This document shows, one piece after another, positions 1 through 6,580 of a stretch of DNA of 12,657 nt. The notes under the pieces were generated by a model. It saw nothing but the letters and a program-made list of their open reading frames with translations, was not told the DNA's origin and searched no databases. The translations under genes and the position numbers were made by a program. Positions within the stretch are counted from its first letter, which is position 1; each line of letters begins with the position of its first letter. This stretch comes from Acidobacteriota bacterium (GTDB lineage Bacteria > Acidobacteriota > Terriglobia > Terriglobales > Acidobacteriaceae), in contig JAKBAG010000066.1 in the NCBI GenBank assembly GCA_021809235.1, positions 1 to 12,657 on the forward strand, given 5' to 3'.

Positions 1-1173
1 GATACGGGATTGCAGGTTCTCTTCTGTGAGATCGGGGGCTCGACCCTGAAAAAGCGGCTGAAGCGTGGCTTCATATTCGCGATAAATCGGCTCAATGGGA
101 AGCACCTGAAATGGAATCCCCAGATTAGCTGCCAGCTGGCGACTATCTTCCACAGAGCCTACGGAGGAGTACTGGCTCGGCATGCCGATGGCGAGGACAT
201 GCTCAGCACCCAAGGCGTGCGTAGCAAGAACAGCAACCAGAGCAGAATCGATGCCGCCGCTCAGGCCAATCAAGGCCTTTCGAAAGCCTGTTTTTCGTAT
301 GTAATCGCGCGTGCCAAGCACGAGCGCATGGAATAACTCCTGCTCTGGGATGGGTTCTGGTATGGATCTGGAGATAGCTACGGGAGGATGGTCGGCATGC
401 AATGTCTCCGTCTCGACATACATCAGATCCTCGGAAAATGCCGCAGCCTGCGCCACCACTTTTGCAGCGCGATTCAAGGCGAAGGAAGAACCGTCAAAGA
501 CGAGACTGTCATTGCCGCCGACTTGATTGACGAAGACAACAGGCAGATGATGGCGCGTGGCAACAGACTGCAGCATTCGCGTGCGAATCTGCGGTTTGCC
601 GATCCAGTACGGTGAAGCAGAAATGTTGATGAGTAAAGATGGCTTCTCGGCAGCCAACTGTTCGATAGGGTCCACGGGGTAAAGCCGATGCGGCCAGAAG
701 TCCTTATCGTTCCATGCATCTTCACAGATGGTAATGGCCAGCTTTTCCCCTTCAAACTCAAAGATGTGCTGTGCATCTGCAGGAGCAAAGTAACGCTGCT
801 CATCGAAAACGTCGTAGAACGGCAGCAACATTTTCTGTTGCTGGAAGTGAATTTTTCCCTGATCGAGAAGGATAGCGACATTGATGGCTGGCTTGCCGGA
901 GCCGGCCGGGGCCGGTCTTGCCACTCCCACAAGAATGGCTGCGCTGGTGCTTGCGCTCAACTGCACCAGAGCCTGAATTTCCATCTCGCATCGCTCCAGA
1001 AACGACGACTTATCCAGAAGATCGGCGGGAGGGTAGCCTACAATTGCAAGCTCAGGAAAAACGACAAGCCGGGCACCATTGGCAGAAGCTTGCCGCACAA
1101 CAAGCTCCATGTTCTGGTGATTGGCTGCAAAATCCCCTACGGTGGGGTTTGTCTGCGCGAGAGCAATCTTCAC
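1..1173 (-). CDS. nadE: Glutamine-dependent NAD+ synthetase (3' end missing)
   Basis: Makes NAD+ from nicotinic acid adenine dinucleotide, ATP and glutamine in the cytoplasm, the last step of NAD synthesis. I read 391 codons in an open frame to the window edge. The N-terminal part is a nitrilase-type glutaminase: it starts KIALAQTNPTVGDF, and the expected Glu-Lys-Cys triad is E41 (FPELAIVGYPP), K114 (QQQKMLLPFYD) and C150 (TICEDAW). The ATP pyrophosphatase domain begins near residue 280, with the P-loop SGGIDS at 305-310. The family is usually about 540-680 residues, so the missing part is most of the synthetase domain. The start is GTG at 1173, chosen because KIALAQ is the usual N-terminus; the frame stays open further upstream and no good Shine-Dalgarno is visible. 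It lies 65 bp downstream of the sugar transferase on the same strand and may be read through from it. Identity is secure; only the exact start is uncertain. Confidence 0.95.
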   Translation of the reverse strand, partial: MKIALAQTNPTVGDFAANHQNMELVVRQASANGARLVVFPELAIVGYPPADLLDKSSFLERCEMEIQALVQLSASTSAAILVGVARPAPAGSGKPAINVAILLDQGKIHFQQQKMLLPFYDVFDEQRYFAPADAQHIFEFEGEKLAITICEDAWNDKDFWPHRLYPVDPIEQLAAEKPSLLINISASPYWIGKPQIRTRMLQSVATRHHLPVVFVNQVGGNDSLVFDGSSFALNRAAKVVAQAAAFSEDLMYVETETLHADHPPVAISRSIPEPIPEQELFHALVLGTRDYIRKTGFRKALIGLSGGIDSALVAVLATHALGAEHVLAIGMPSQYSSVGSVEDSRQLAANLGIPFQVLPIEPIYREYEATLQPLFQGRAPDLTEENLQSRI

Positions 1174-1238
1174 TAATTTAGTGTAACTGAGCCGGAATTG
1201 AATGCTCGACAGGATGCGGTCCTGCAGTTCCGCAGAAA

Positions 1239-2765
1239 TCAGGAACCGGTGCCAGAAAACACGACCCCAATGGTACGCAGAATGATCTTAATATCCAGCC
1301 AGAGGCTCCAATTCTCGATATAGGCAACATCCAGTGAGATGTAGCTGTCAAAGGATGGATCCTGCCGAGCCTGCACCTGCCACAAACCGGTGATACCAGG
1401 GGTGACATCGAGGCGTCGCAGATGGGAGAGCTGATACTGACGCACCTCACTTGCTATGGGCGGACGTGGACCCACCACACTCATGCTGCCTGAAAGCACA
1501 TTGAAAAACTGTGGCAGTTCATCGAGGGAATACTTGCGAAGGAATGCGCCTACACGCGTGACGCGCGGATCGCGGGAGACCTTGAAGAGGATTCCTTCTC
1601 GCTCATTCATATGCATGATCTCAGCGCGTCGACGATCTGCGTCGGGGACCATGGTGCGAAATTTGACGCAACGGAAGACCTGGCCTCTGCGACCGATCCG
1701 TTCCGAGAGATAAAAGATTGGACCACGCGAATCGAGCCGAATAGCAATGGCGATGCCGAGGAAGACCGGGGACAACACTGCCAGGACGACCGAGGCAAAG
1801 ATCACATCGAAAACGCGCTTGAGAACCAGAGCAACCTCGGGAATCTCGCTGCGGTGCAGTGGAATGGTGGGAAACTGGCCAATGTACTCAATATTGTTAC
1901 TCCAGGCCAGTCCATCGTAGAGGTCAGGTACGACGCGAAGATCGATGCCATTTTCCCGCGCCTTCTCAAGCGTACGGTTGATGACCCCCCGCTCGCAGGG
2001 AGCGGTAAAGAAGATCTCATCGACAAAGTGCTGACGCGCGTAATCAAAGAGCTTGTCCAGCGGACCCAGGATCTCGCCTGTCTGGCGCATTTGGCTAGGA
2101 TCATCCATTCCGGGCACATACACAAAGCCCTTGAAAACCAGGCCTAACTGACGAATGGAGAGAATATGATGGCGCAGTGCATGCGCCTCGGCTCCTGCTC
2201 CGACGATGAGTACATTCCGCGTATTCAAACCACGTTCAAAGCGGCGATACATCAACGAACGAAAGACCCCGCGGCGCAGGGAAAGCGCGCCGGTGACGAG
2301 AACAAATGTAAGCAGAACAATTCGTCGCGGAACCATATCTGCATGCAGTAGGTAGAGGGTCCCCATGAGCAGCAGTGTGGTGATAACACATGCCTGTAGA
2401 CTGAGTCGCTGCTCGTGAATGTGGTTGGTGAGCCGAACGGGAGTGTACAGGCCCAGCCCGCGATTGATCAGGATGAGAACGGTAATGTAACCCAGGAGAA
2501 GTGCTGTGAGTACGCCGAACGTCTCCCCCCGGATCAGCTCGTTGTGAACAAGTCCGCGAGCCCCATTCACGGGAGTGGTATGAAAGTCGATGATAGTGGC
2601 TGTGGTTACTGCCAGCAGCACAGTGAGGGCGTCAAGAAACATCCAGCCCAGGATGCTTCCGCGAGCTGTCTGATAACGAGCATTGTTGTTGCCTGAGGGA
2701 GACTCGCTTCGCGAAGCTGGAAGTTTGCGCGAAGAAATGTTTTGCCAGAATTCCGGTGTTGCCAT
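1239..2765 (-). CDS. Polyprenyl-phosphate sugar-1-phosphate transferase (WbaP/WcaJ type)
   Basis: Inner-membrane enzyme that moves a sugar-1-phosphate from a UDP-sugar onto undecaprenyl phosphate, the first step of exopolysaccharide or O-antigen synthesis. At 508 residues it has the family layout: four N-terminal hydrophobic segments (about 38-60, 84-101, 123-140, 147-164), a soluble Rossmann-like region with VGAGAEAH near 188-195, a re-entrant membrane helix (about 318-342), and the C-terminal catalytic domain. That domain shows KFRTM (368-372), the catalytic Asp-Glu pair D415-E416 in DELPQFFNVLSGSMSVVGPRP, and TPGITGLWQV (455-464). ATG 2765 is preferred over an ATG at 2879 because GGGAGGAG lies at 2782-2775, nine bases before it, and because the extra 38 residues do not look like this family. 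No glycosyltransferase, flippase or polymerase gene is adjacent. The sugar cannot be told from sequence alone. Confidence 0.93.
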   Translation of the reverse strand: MATPEFWQNISSRKLPASRSESPSGNNNARYQTARGSILGWMFLDALTVLLAVTTATIIDFHTTPVNGARGLVHNELIRGETFGVLTALLLGYITVLILINRGLGLYTPVRLTNHIHEQRLSLQACVITTLLLMGTLYLLHADMVPRRIVLLTFVLVTGALSLRRGVFRSLMYRRFERGLNTRNVLIVGAGAEAHALRHHILSIRQLGLVFKGFVYVPGMDDPSQMRQTGEILGPLDKLFDYARQHFVDEIFFTAPCERGVINRTLEKARENGIDLRVVPDLYDGLAWSNNIEYIGQFPTIPLHRSEIPEVALVLKRVFDVIFASVVLAVLSPVFLGIAIAIRLDSRGPIFYLSERIGRRGQVFRCVKFRTMVPDADRRRAEIMHMNEREGILFKVSRDPRVTRVGAFLRKYSLDELPQFFNVLSGSMSVVGPRPPIASEVRQYQLSHLRRLDVTPGITGLWQVQARQDPSFDSYISLDVAYIENWSLWLDIKIILRTIGVVFSGTGS

Positions 2766-2774
2766 CTCTGCGCA

Positions 2775-2782
2775 CTCCTCCC
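2775..2782 (-). promoter_or_regulatory. Ribosome binding site that sets the sugar-transferase start
   Basis: On the minus strand this reads GGGAGGAG, with AGGAG nine bases before ATG 2765. It favours that start over the in-frame ATG at 2879. Confidence 0.75.
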
Positions 2783-2948
2783 AATTCAGATCGATTCTGT
2801 GGGCATCATCCAGTGAAATCAACCGAAAGGCAACAGAGAGGGAGGTGGTTCGCTTGGGATATATGAGCCAGCAAACCAAGTGTTACCGTACAGTTCCGAC
2901 GATGCAACATGGACAGATTGAGCTACTTGAATCGCTAGAATCATGATA

Positions 2949-2979
2949 GCGCCAAAGTGTAGTCTTGGCGCGTTTTTTT
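2949..2979 (+). terminator. Rho-independent terminator-like hairpin, plus strand
   Basis: GCGCCAA (2949-2955) pairs perfectly with TTGGCGC (2965-2971) around a nine-base loop and is followed by G and seven T (2973-2979). This is the textbook shape for a plus-strand transcript. Both neighbouring genes lie on the minus strand. Read on that strand, the hairpin is preceded by A residues and followed by TATCATGATT, so it is a poor terminator for the ATPase operon. Either an unannotated plus-strand RNA ends here or the hairpin works imperfectly in the other direction. Confidence 0.6.
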
Positions 2980-3063
2980 CTAGTTACGAAATTGTCAGGA
3001 ATACTATATCGAACGTAATCTTGCCTAAATTCACCGTGTGGGCTGGCTGAGTTCCAATCCTTG

Positions 3064-3879
3064 TCACGTACGAGGAAGCAATTGCGGCAATTCAAAGGCG
3101 TCCAACTGCAGAAATTCCCTGACCTGTGGGTCAGAACATCCCTGGAACTCCGCGATAGGACCAAAGAACCTGGCGGATCCGGCATCCAGAAACAGAACCT
3201 GATCGGCAAGCCGGCTGGCAAAACGCATGTCATGTGTAACCACAACACTCGTGAGGCCAAGCTGCCGCTTGAGACGCTGGATCAAATCCCCAATCAGTCG
3301 CGCCGCCAACGGATCAACCATCGTCGTTGGCTCATCGTACAGAATGGCCCGCGGTTGCGCTGCCAGAGCGCGGGCAATGGCGATTCTGCGCTTTTGGCCG
3401 GTGGAAAGGCTGGAGGGATAGACATCCTTGAGATCGCGTGCGTCTACCATGTCGAGCATGCGATCCATGAGCTGCTGAATCTGGTCTTCTTCAAGATTGC
3501 TTGCCTCGCGCAAGGGAAATGCAACATTTTCCCCAACCGTAAGAGAGTCGAAAAGAGCTCCATTCTGGAAGACCATGGTGACGTCCTTGCGAATCTGCTG
3601 GAGTTCGCGCTCACCCATGGTGGTCACTTCCCTGCCCTCGACACGGACCGATCCGGAGTCCGGCTTGAGAAAACCAAGCAGAATCCGAAGGGAAACAGAC
3701 TTGCCGACTCCGCTGCGACCCAGGATGCAGAGTGTCTGCCCGCGCGCGATCTGGAAGCTGACATGATCGAGCACGCGATGCGAACCAAAGGCAATCGAAA
3801 CATCCTCAAACTCGATCATGGGCTGCGCAGTATGCCCTGACGGGTCAAGTGCAGCCGAAGATACCTGAGACTCACTCAC
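3064..3879 (-). CDS. MlaF-like ABC transporter ATPase
   Basis: Cytoplasmic ATPase of the Mla/Ttg2 (organic-solvent-resistance) class, which in characterised members drives phospholipid transport between inner and outer membranes through an MlaE permease and an MlaD MCE protein. At 271 residues from GTG, it shows Walker A GRSGVGKS (54-61), the Q-loop in MVFQNGALFDSLTVGENV (Q105), signature LSTGQKRR (158-165), Walker B ILYDEP (D182, E183) and the switch histidine H216. FQNGALFDSLTVGENV and the C-terminal SDPQVREFL are what point to MlaF. The signature has Thr where LSGG usually has Gly. GTG 3879 is chosen because it overlaps the mobA stop as GTGA, suggesting coupled translation; an in-frame ATG at 3819 would give 251 residues beginning MIEFEDVSIAFG, closer to the usual N-terminus, but has no ribosome binding site. 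No mlaE or mlaD lies nearby, so its partners must be encoded elsewhere. Confidence 0.9.
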   Translation of the reverse strand: MSESQVSSAALDPSGHTAQPMIEFEDVSIAFGSHRVLDHVSFQIARGQTLCILGRSGVGKSVSLRILLGFLKPDSGSVRVEGREVTTMGERELQQIRKDVTMVFQNGALFDSLTVGENVAFPLREASNLEEDQIQQLMDRMLDMVDARDLKDVYPSSLSTGQKRRIAIARALAAQPRAILYDEPTTMVDPLAARLIGDLIQRLKRQLGLTSVVVTHDMRFASRLADQVLFLDAGSARFFGPIAEFQGCSDPQVREFLQLDAFELPQLLPRT

Positions 3880-4583
3880 GCTTCCAGAGTACGGGATTTG
3901 TTGCGCATCGAAAAGCTGGCTGGAAATATGGCTGGTGCGGGGACTGGAAAGAGAGCCTGAATTGCAGCTAAATCCGCTGGAGTATTGGCGCTTTGCCACC
4001 AAAGCTGGGTCGGAATTGAGTGCATAGGCAGCTGCGCGCACTGCAGCAACTCTTCCACTGCAGGTGCATCCACCTCGCTCAAGGAGCGCCAGAGTTGCGC
4101 ACATCCCATGCCAGCCGCAAGTGCCTTCTGGATGCGTGGAGCCAGCGAGCGATGCAGGAGTACTGGCAGCGGCTGGAGTCTGCCCTGCAGACGCCAGCAG
4201 GTAACCTGAGCCTGGGTCAGAATGGCGCGATGCAGCATACTCTGCAACACCAAGGACGGCATCAACGGCATATCCACTGGCAGAAAGAGCAACCACTCCG
4301 CTGTGGATGCCTCCAGAGCAGCTTGCAGGCCGGAGAGCGGACCTTTACCGGGATGAATATCCGGATATACGGGCGCAAAGCTTGCCAAAGTTGACGATGC
4401 GGCTCCCGCTATAGAAGCCGGAATACCCGTAGCACGGATCTGTTGCAGGGCATGCGCTACGAGTGGTTGCCCGGCAAGCAGAGCAAGGGACTTGTCAACG
4501 CCGAAGCGCGAAGAAGCCCCTCCAGCCAGAACGCACCCTTCTGCCTGCGCCAGAATCTCTTTGCATGTGGAAGTGGGCTGCAT
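3876..4583 (-). CDS. mobA: Molybdenum cofactor guanylyltransferase MobA
   Basis: Joins GMP from GTP to molybdopterin-molybdenum, giving the bis-MGD form of the cofactor used by DMSO-reductase-family enzymes. The 235-residue protein has the nucleotide-binding signature LAGGASSRFGVDK (19-31), GPLSGL (81-86), a metal-binding Asp in PVDMPLM (D104) and the late NTPADL motif (200-205). Length is slightly above the usual 190-210 because of an unremarkable C-terminal tail from about residue 212. ATG 4583 follows AGGAG (4597-4593) by nine bases. It starts 26 bp after the peptidase stop and its own stop overlaps the ATPase start by four bases, so it is probably the middle gene of an operon. No other cofactor or molybdoenzyme gene is in the window. 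The related family MocA (cytidylyltransferase) is possible but less likely given the motifs. Confidence 0.93.
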   Translation of the reverse strand: MQPTSTCKEILAQAEGCVLAGGASSRFGVDKSLALLAGQPLVAHALQQIRATGIPASIAGAASSTLASFAPVYPDIHPGKGPLSGLQAALEASTAEWLLFLPVDMPLMPSLVLQSMLHRAILTQAQVTCWRLQGRLQPLPVLLHRSLAPRIQKALAAGMGCAQLWRSLSEVDAPAVEELLQCAQLPMHSIPTQLWWQSANTPADLAAIQALFPVPAPAIFPASFSMRNKSRTLEA

Positions 4584-4592
4584 ATCGAAAGA

Positions 4593-4597
4593 CTCCT
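4593..4597 (-). promoter_or_regulatory. Ribosome binding site of mobA
   Basis: AGGAG on the minus strand, nine bases before ATG 4583. It sits in the 26-bp spacer after the peptidase stop, consistent with translation from a shared mRNA. Confidence 0.7.
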
Positions 4598-4609
4598 GCA
4601 GGCCTGCGG

Positions 4610-6001
4610 TCAGGAGGTGGACTTCCGCGTGGCCGCGGACTCGAGAAAGCGCAGGATGGATTCGATGCCCAGATGGAAGTTCCGCAGGCTGAACTTTTCG
4701 TTCGGGGCATGCAGATTATCGTCCGGGAGGCCAAAGCCCATCATGATACAGGGCAGATGCAGATGCCGCTGCAGGTCTCCGACGATGGGAATACTGCCTC
4801 CTGAGCGCACAAAAACCGTTTCTCTACCCCAAACCTCAGTCATGGAGGCTGCGGCAGCACGAATCCAGGGATTGTCGATGGGAATCAGGCTAGGCTCGGC
4901 AGAATGAATAAGACGCACTTCGACAGAAACACCCGCAGGACAGACATGTTGCACAAACTCCGAGAAGCGACGGAAGGTATCGGAGGCGGTCATGTTCGGT
5001 GCCAGACGCATGGATGCCTTGGCTATGGCCTTGGCGGGGATCACCGTCTTTGCACCCTCTCCGATGAAGCCGCCGCGGATGCCGTGGACATCAAAGGTGG
5101 GCTGGGCCCAGAGCCGTTCGAAGAGGGTGAACCGAGAGTCTCCGACGATGGCTTGCGAGCCGAGTACCGATTCTTGGAATTGCTGCTCATCGAAGGGCAA
5201 CGATCTCCAGGAGTCCAATTCCACTGCATCAGGCGCCTGGACAGAATCGAGGATTCCAGGGATCTGGATCTTTCCAGACTCATCTTTGATGCGGGAGAGA
5301 ATATGGGCCAGAGCATTGAAGGAATTTGGCGCAGCACCACCATAGCCGGAATGGAGATCTGCACGCGCACTTCGTACTTCGATCTCGGTGTAGATCATGC
5401 CGCGCAGTCCGATGCATAGCGTGGGCAGACCCGGTGCGAACATGTGCGTATCGGAGACTACGGCAAAGTCTGCTTGCAGATTCGCAGGATGGGATGCAAC
5501 GTAATGGGCAATACCTTCGCCGCCGACTTCTTCTTCGCCTTCGATAAGGAAGCGTACATTGAGCGGCAGGCTACCGTGCGCGGCAAAAAGAGATTCCACC
5601 GCCTTGATGTGCATGAACATCTGGCCTTTGTCATCCACGGCGCCGCGAGCATAAAGATTGCCGTCGCGCTCCGTCGGCTCAAAGGGCGGCGTGATCCACT
5701 CATCGAGAGGCTCGGGAGGCTGCACATCATAGTGGCCGTAAAAGAGCACAGTCGGTGCGCCTTCTGCGTGCAGCCAGTCTGCATAGACCAGGGGGTGGCC
5801 TGTTGGCGAGGTTCCAGCGGTCTCAATCAACTGCACGTTTTCCATTCCGATGCGTTGCAGTTCTGCAGCAAGTGTGGTGGCAGCCTGTCGCACATCGGCG
5901 CGGTGGGTGGGATCGGTTGAGATAGAGGGGATACGAAGCAGCGCCTTCAACTCATCCAGAAAGCGTTGCTGGTTTTCACGCGCAAATGCAATGGAAGTCA
6001 T
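4610..6001 (-). CDS. M20 family zinc dipeptidase
   Basis: Di-zinc metallopeptidase of family M20 (CNDP/PepV-like), expected to cleave dipeptides or acylated amino acids in the cytoplasm; no signal peptide is visible. The 463 residues match the normal length. Metal and catalytic residues appear in order: H90 and D92 in YGHYDVQP, bridging Asp near 123 in GAVDDKG, the Glu pair E157-E158 in EGEEEVGG, D184 in SDTHMF, and H431 in NLHAPNE. The lid (dimerisation) domain runs from about 200 to 320, with DLHSGYGG at 215-222, where the His normally completes the partner's active site. Start ATG 6001 gives the usual N-terminus; the Shine-Dalgarno is weak. It is the first gene of the peptidase-mobA-ATPase cluster, with a candidate promoter 62-91 bp upstream. 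The exact substrate is not predictable. Confidence 0.93.
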   Translation of the reverse strand: MTSIAFARENQQRFLDELKALLRIPSISTDPTHRADVRQAATTLAAELQRIGMENVQLIETAGTSPTGHPLVYADWLHAEGAPTVLFYGHYDVQPPEPLDEWITPPFEPTERDGNLYARGAVDDKGQMFMHIKAVESLFAAHGSLPLNVRFLIEGEEEVGGEGIAHYVASHPANLQADFAVVSDTHMFAPGLPTLCIGLRGMIYTEIEVRSARADLHSGYGGAAPNSFNALAHILSRIKDESGKIQIPGILDSVQAPDAVELDSWRSLPFDEQQFQESVLGSQAIVGDSRFTLFERLWAQPTFDVHGIRGGFIGEGAKTVIPAKAIAKASMRLAPNMTASDTFRRFSEFVQHVCPAGVSVEVRLIHSAEPSLIPIDNPWIRAAAASMTEVWGRETVFVRSGGSIPIVGDLQRHLHLPCIMMGFGLPDDNLHAPNEKFSLRNFHLGIESILRFLESAATRKSTS

Positions 6002-6062
6002 CAGGATATCCAGTCCGGAAGAATCGACATCCTCAACGAAAAATGTCGAGCCGACCAGAACC

Positions 6063-6092
6063 AGTGTCCGCAGGCGCAGGGAAGCCTGTCAA
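6063..6092 (-). promoter_or_regulatory. Candidate sigma-70-type promoter for the peptidase-mobA-ATPase cluster
   Basis: On the minus strand a consensus TTGACA (6092-6087) is followed after 18 bases by GACACT (6068-6063). The -35 is perfect and the -10 is weak. It lies between the rhodanese stop and the peptidase start. The -35 sits inside an inverted repeat described separately. Confidence 0.35.
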
Positions 6093-6097
6093 CAGGC
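6084..6097. repeat. 14-bp inverted repeat over the candidate -35 box
   Basis: GCCTGT-CA-ACAGGC: two perfect six-base arms around a two-base centre. A two-base loop is too tight for a stable RNA hairpin, so a dimeric repressor site is the more natural reading. It covers the TTGACA of the candidate peptidase promoter. It could still be chance. Confidence 0.35.
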
Positions 6098-6136
6098 GTT
6101 GCGAAAGCGCCAGTTTCACAGCAAGCGGAAGTATGA

Positions 6137-6475
6137 CTAGTAGCGCGGAATAGTGGGATCAATCAGGCGTGACCAGGCATCGATGCCACCAGCTACGGAT
6201 TGAGCCTTTTCATAGCCCTGCTGCCTGAGCCAGTTGGTCACGCTCAAGCTCCGTCCACCCACCTTGCACATGATCAGTAGATGTTCTTCTGGATCCAGTT
6301 CCTGGTGAGCTCGCGCAGCAAATTCGTTCATGGGTATCAGCTCACTGCCTGGGATACTGGCGAGTTGGGCCTCCCAAGGCTCGCGCACATCGATGAGACG
6401 GACGCGGGGCTGCGACTGGGAAGGCTGGTCAAGGAGTTCTTTGGCCTGCTGTACGGGAATTTCAAAGGGAAGCAT
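6137..6475 (-). CDS. Single-domain rhodanese-like sulfurtransferase
   Basis: A 112-residue cytoplasmic rhodanese domain, expected to carry sulfur as a persulfide on its cysteine. Visible family motifs are LIDVREPWE (27-35), the active-site loop CKVGGRS with C70, and the closing GGIDAWS (97-102). Its size matches GlpE/PspE-type stand-alone domains; the sulfur donor and acceptor are unknown. The C-terminus IDPTIPRY resembles the rhodanese tail of some MoeB/ThiF-like fusion proteins, so a role near sulfur transfer for cofactors is possible but is inference. ATG 6475 comes four bases after an in-frame-independent stop and has no Shine-Dalgarno; the mRNA may be leaderless. It is separated by 135 bp from the peptidase and is divergent from the response regulator. 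Confidence 0.9.
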   Translation of the reverse strand: MLPFEIPVQQAKELLDQPSQSQPRVRLIDVREPWEAQLASIPGSELIPMNEFAARAHQELDPEEHLLIMCKVGGRSLSVTNWLRQQGYEKAQSVAGGIDAWSRLIDPTIPRY

Positions 6476-6481
6476 ACCTAC

Positions 6482-6509
6482 AGCATACGGGAAGATGTGG
6501 GCCCTGCAA
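6482..6509 (-). promoter_or_regulatory. Weak candidate promoter for the rhodanese gene (leaderless mRNA)
   Basis: On the minus strand TTGCAG (6509-6504), 16 bases, then TATGCT (6487-6482). Only six bases separate the -10 from ATG 6475, so transcription would begin at or next to the start codon, which fits the lack of a Shine-Dalgarno. Match to consensus is only moderate. Confidence 0.25.
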
Positions 6510-6569
6510 CAGCCACCGAAGCGATAGACTGAGGAGAAGCATAGAAACGGCAGTGATCAGCCGGTGGGG

Positions 6570-6573
6570 GGAG
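6570..6573 (+). promoter_or_regulatory. Ribosome binding site that sets the response-regulator start
   Basis: GGAG at the end of a G run (6566-6573), seven bases before ATG 6581. It supports ATG 6581 over the adjacent in-frame GTG 6578, which would leave only four bases. Confidence 0.65.
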
Positions 6574-6580
6574 TTGCGTG

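Larger units (their letters stand above)
2766..3063. other. 298-bp gap between the ABC ATPase and the sugar transferase
   Basis: No convincing gene fills this stretch. It holds the sugar-transferase ribosome binding site at the left end and a terminator-like hairpin at 2949-2979 in the plus orientation. On the minus strand TATAGT and TATATC could act as -10 boxes but neither has a good -35. I saw no recognisable riboswitch; in particular the conserved cyclic-di-GMP riboswitch core is absent. It is long enough for a structured 5' leader of the sugar-transferase mRNA. A 27-codon plus-strand frame (2863-2946) ends just before the hairpin but is weakly supported. Confidence 0.5.

Noticed and set aside
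2766..2879. Longer N-terminus of the sugar transferase from ATG 2879
   Set aside because: No ribosome binding site at 2879, a strong one before ATG 2765, and the added 38 residues do not look like the family.
2683..2946. Plus-strand frame of 87 codons ending at the terminator-like hairpin
   Set aside because: Its first part is antisense to the sugar-transferase start and has no recognisable features; only the terminal 27 codons are kept as a weak possibility.
3061..3840. Plus-strand open frame of 259 codons opposite the ATPase
   Set aside because: Exactly antisense to a well-supported ABC ATPase; no motif and no ribosome binding site.
3880..4296. Extension of the ATPase frame upstream through mobA
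   Set aside because: The added residues are the second reading frame of mobA, low in family signal and Ala/Ser-rich; the GTG overlapping the mobA stop is a better start.
4904..5920. Plus-strand frames opposite the M20 peptidase
   Set aside because: Shadows of a complete peptidase gene whose metal ligands are all intact on the minus strand.
6476..6580. Sigma-54 promoter: GTGGCTGTTGCAGG on the minus strand looks similar
   Set aside because: GG and GC are separated by only about five bases instead of ten, so it does not fit the GG-N10-GC rule.
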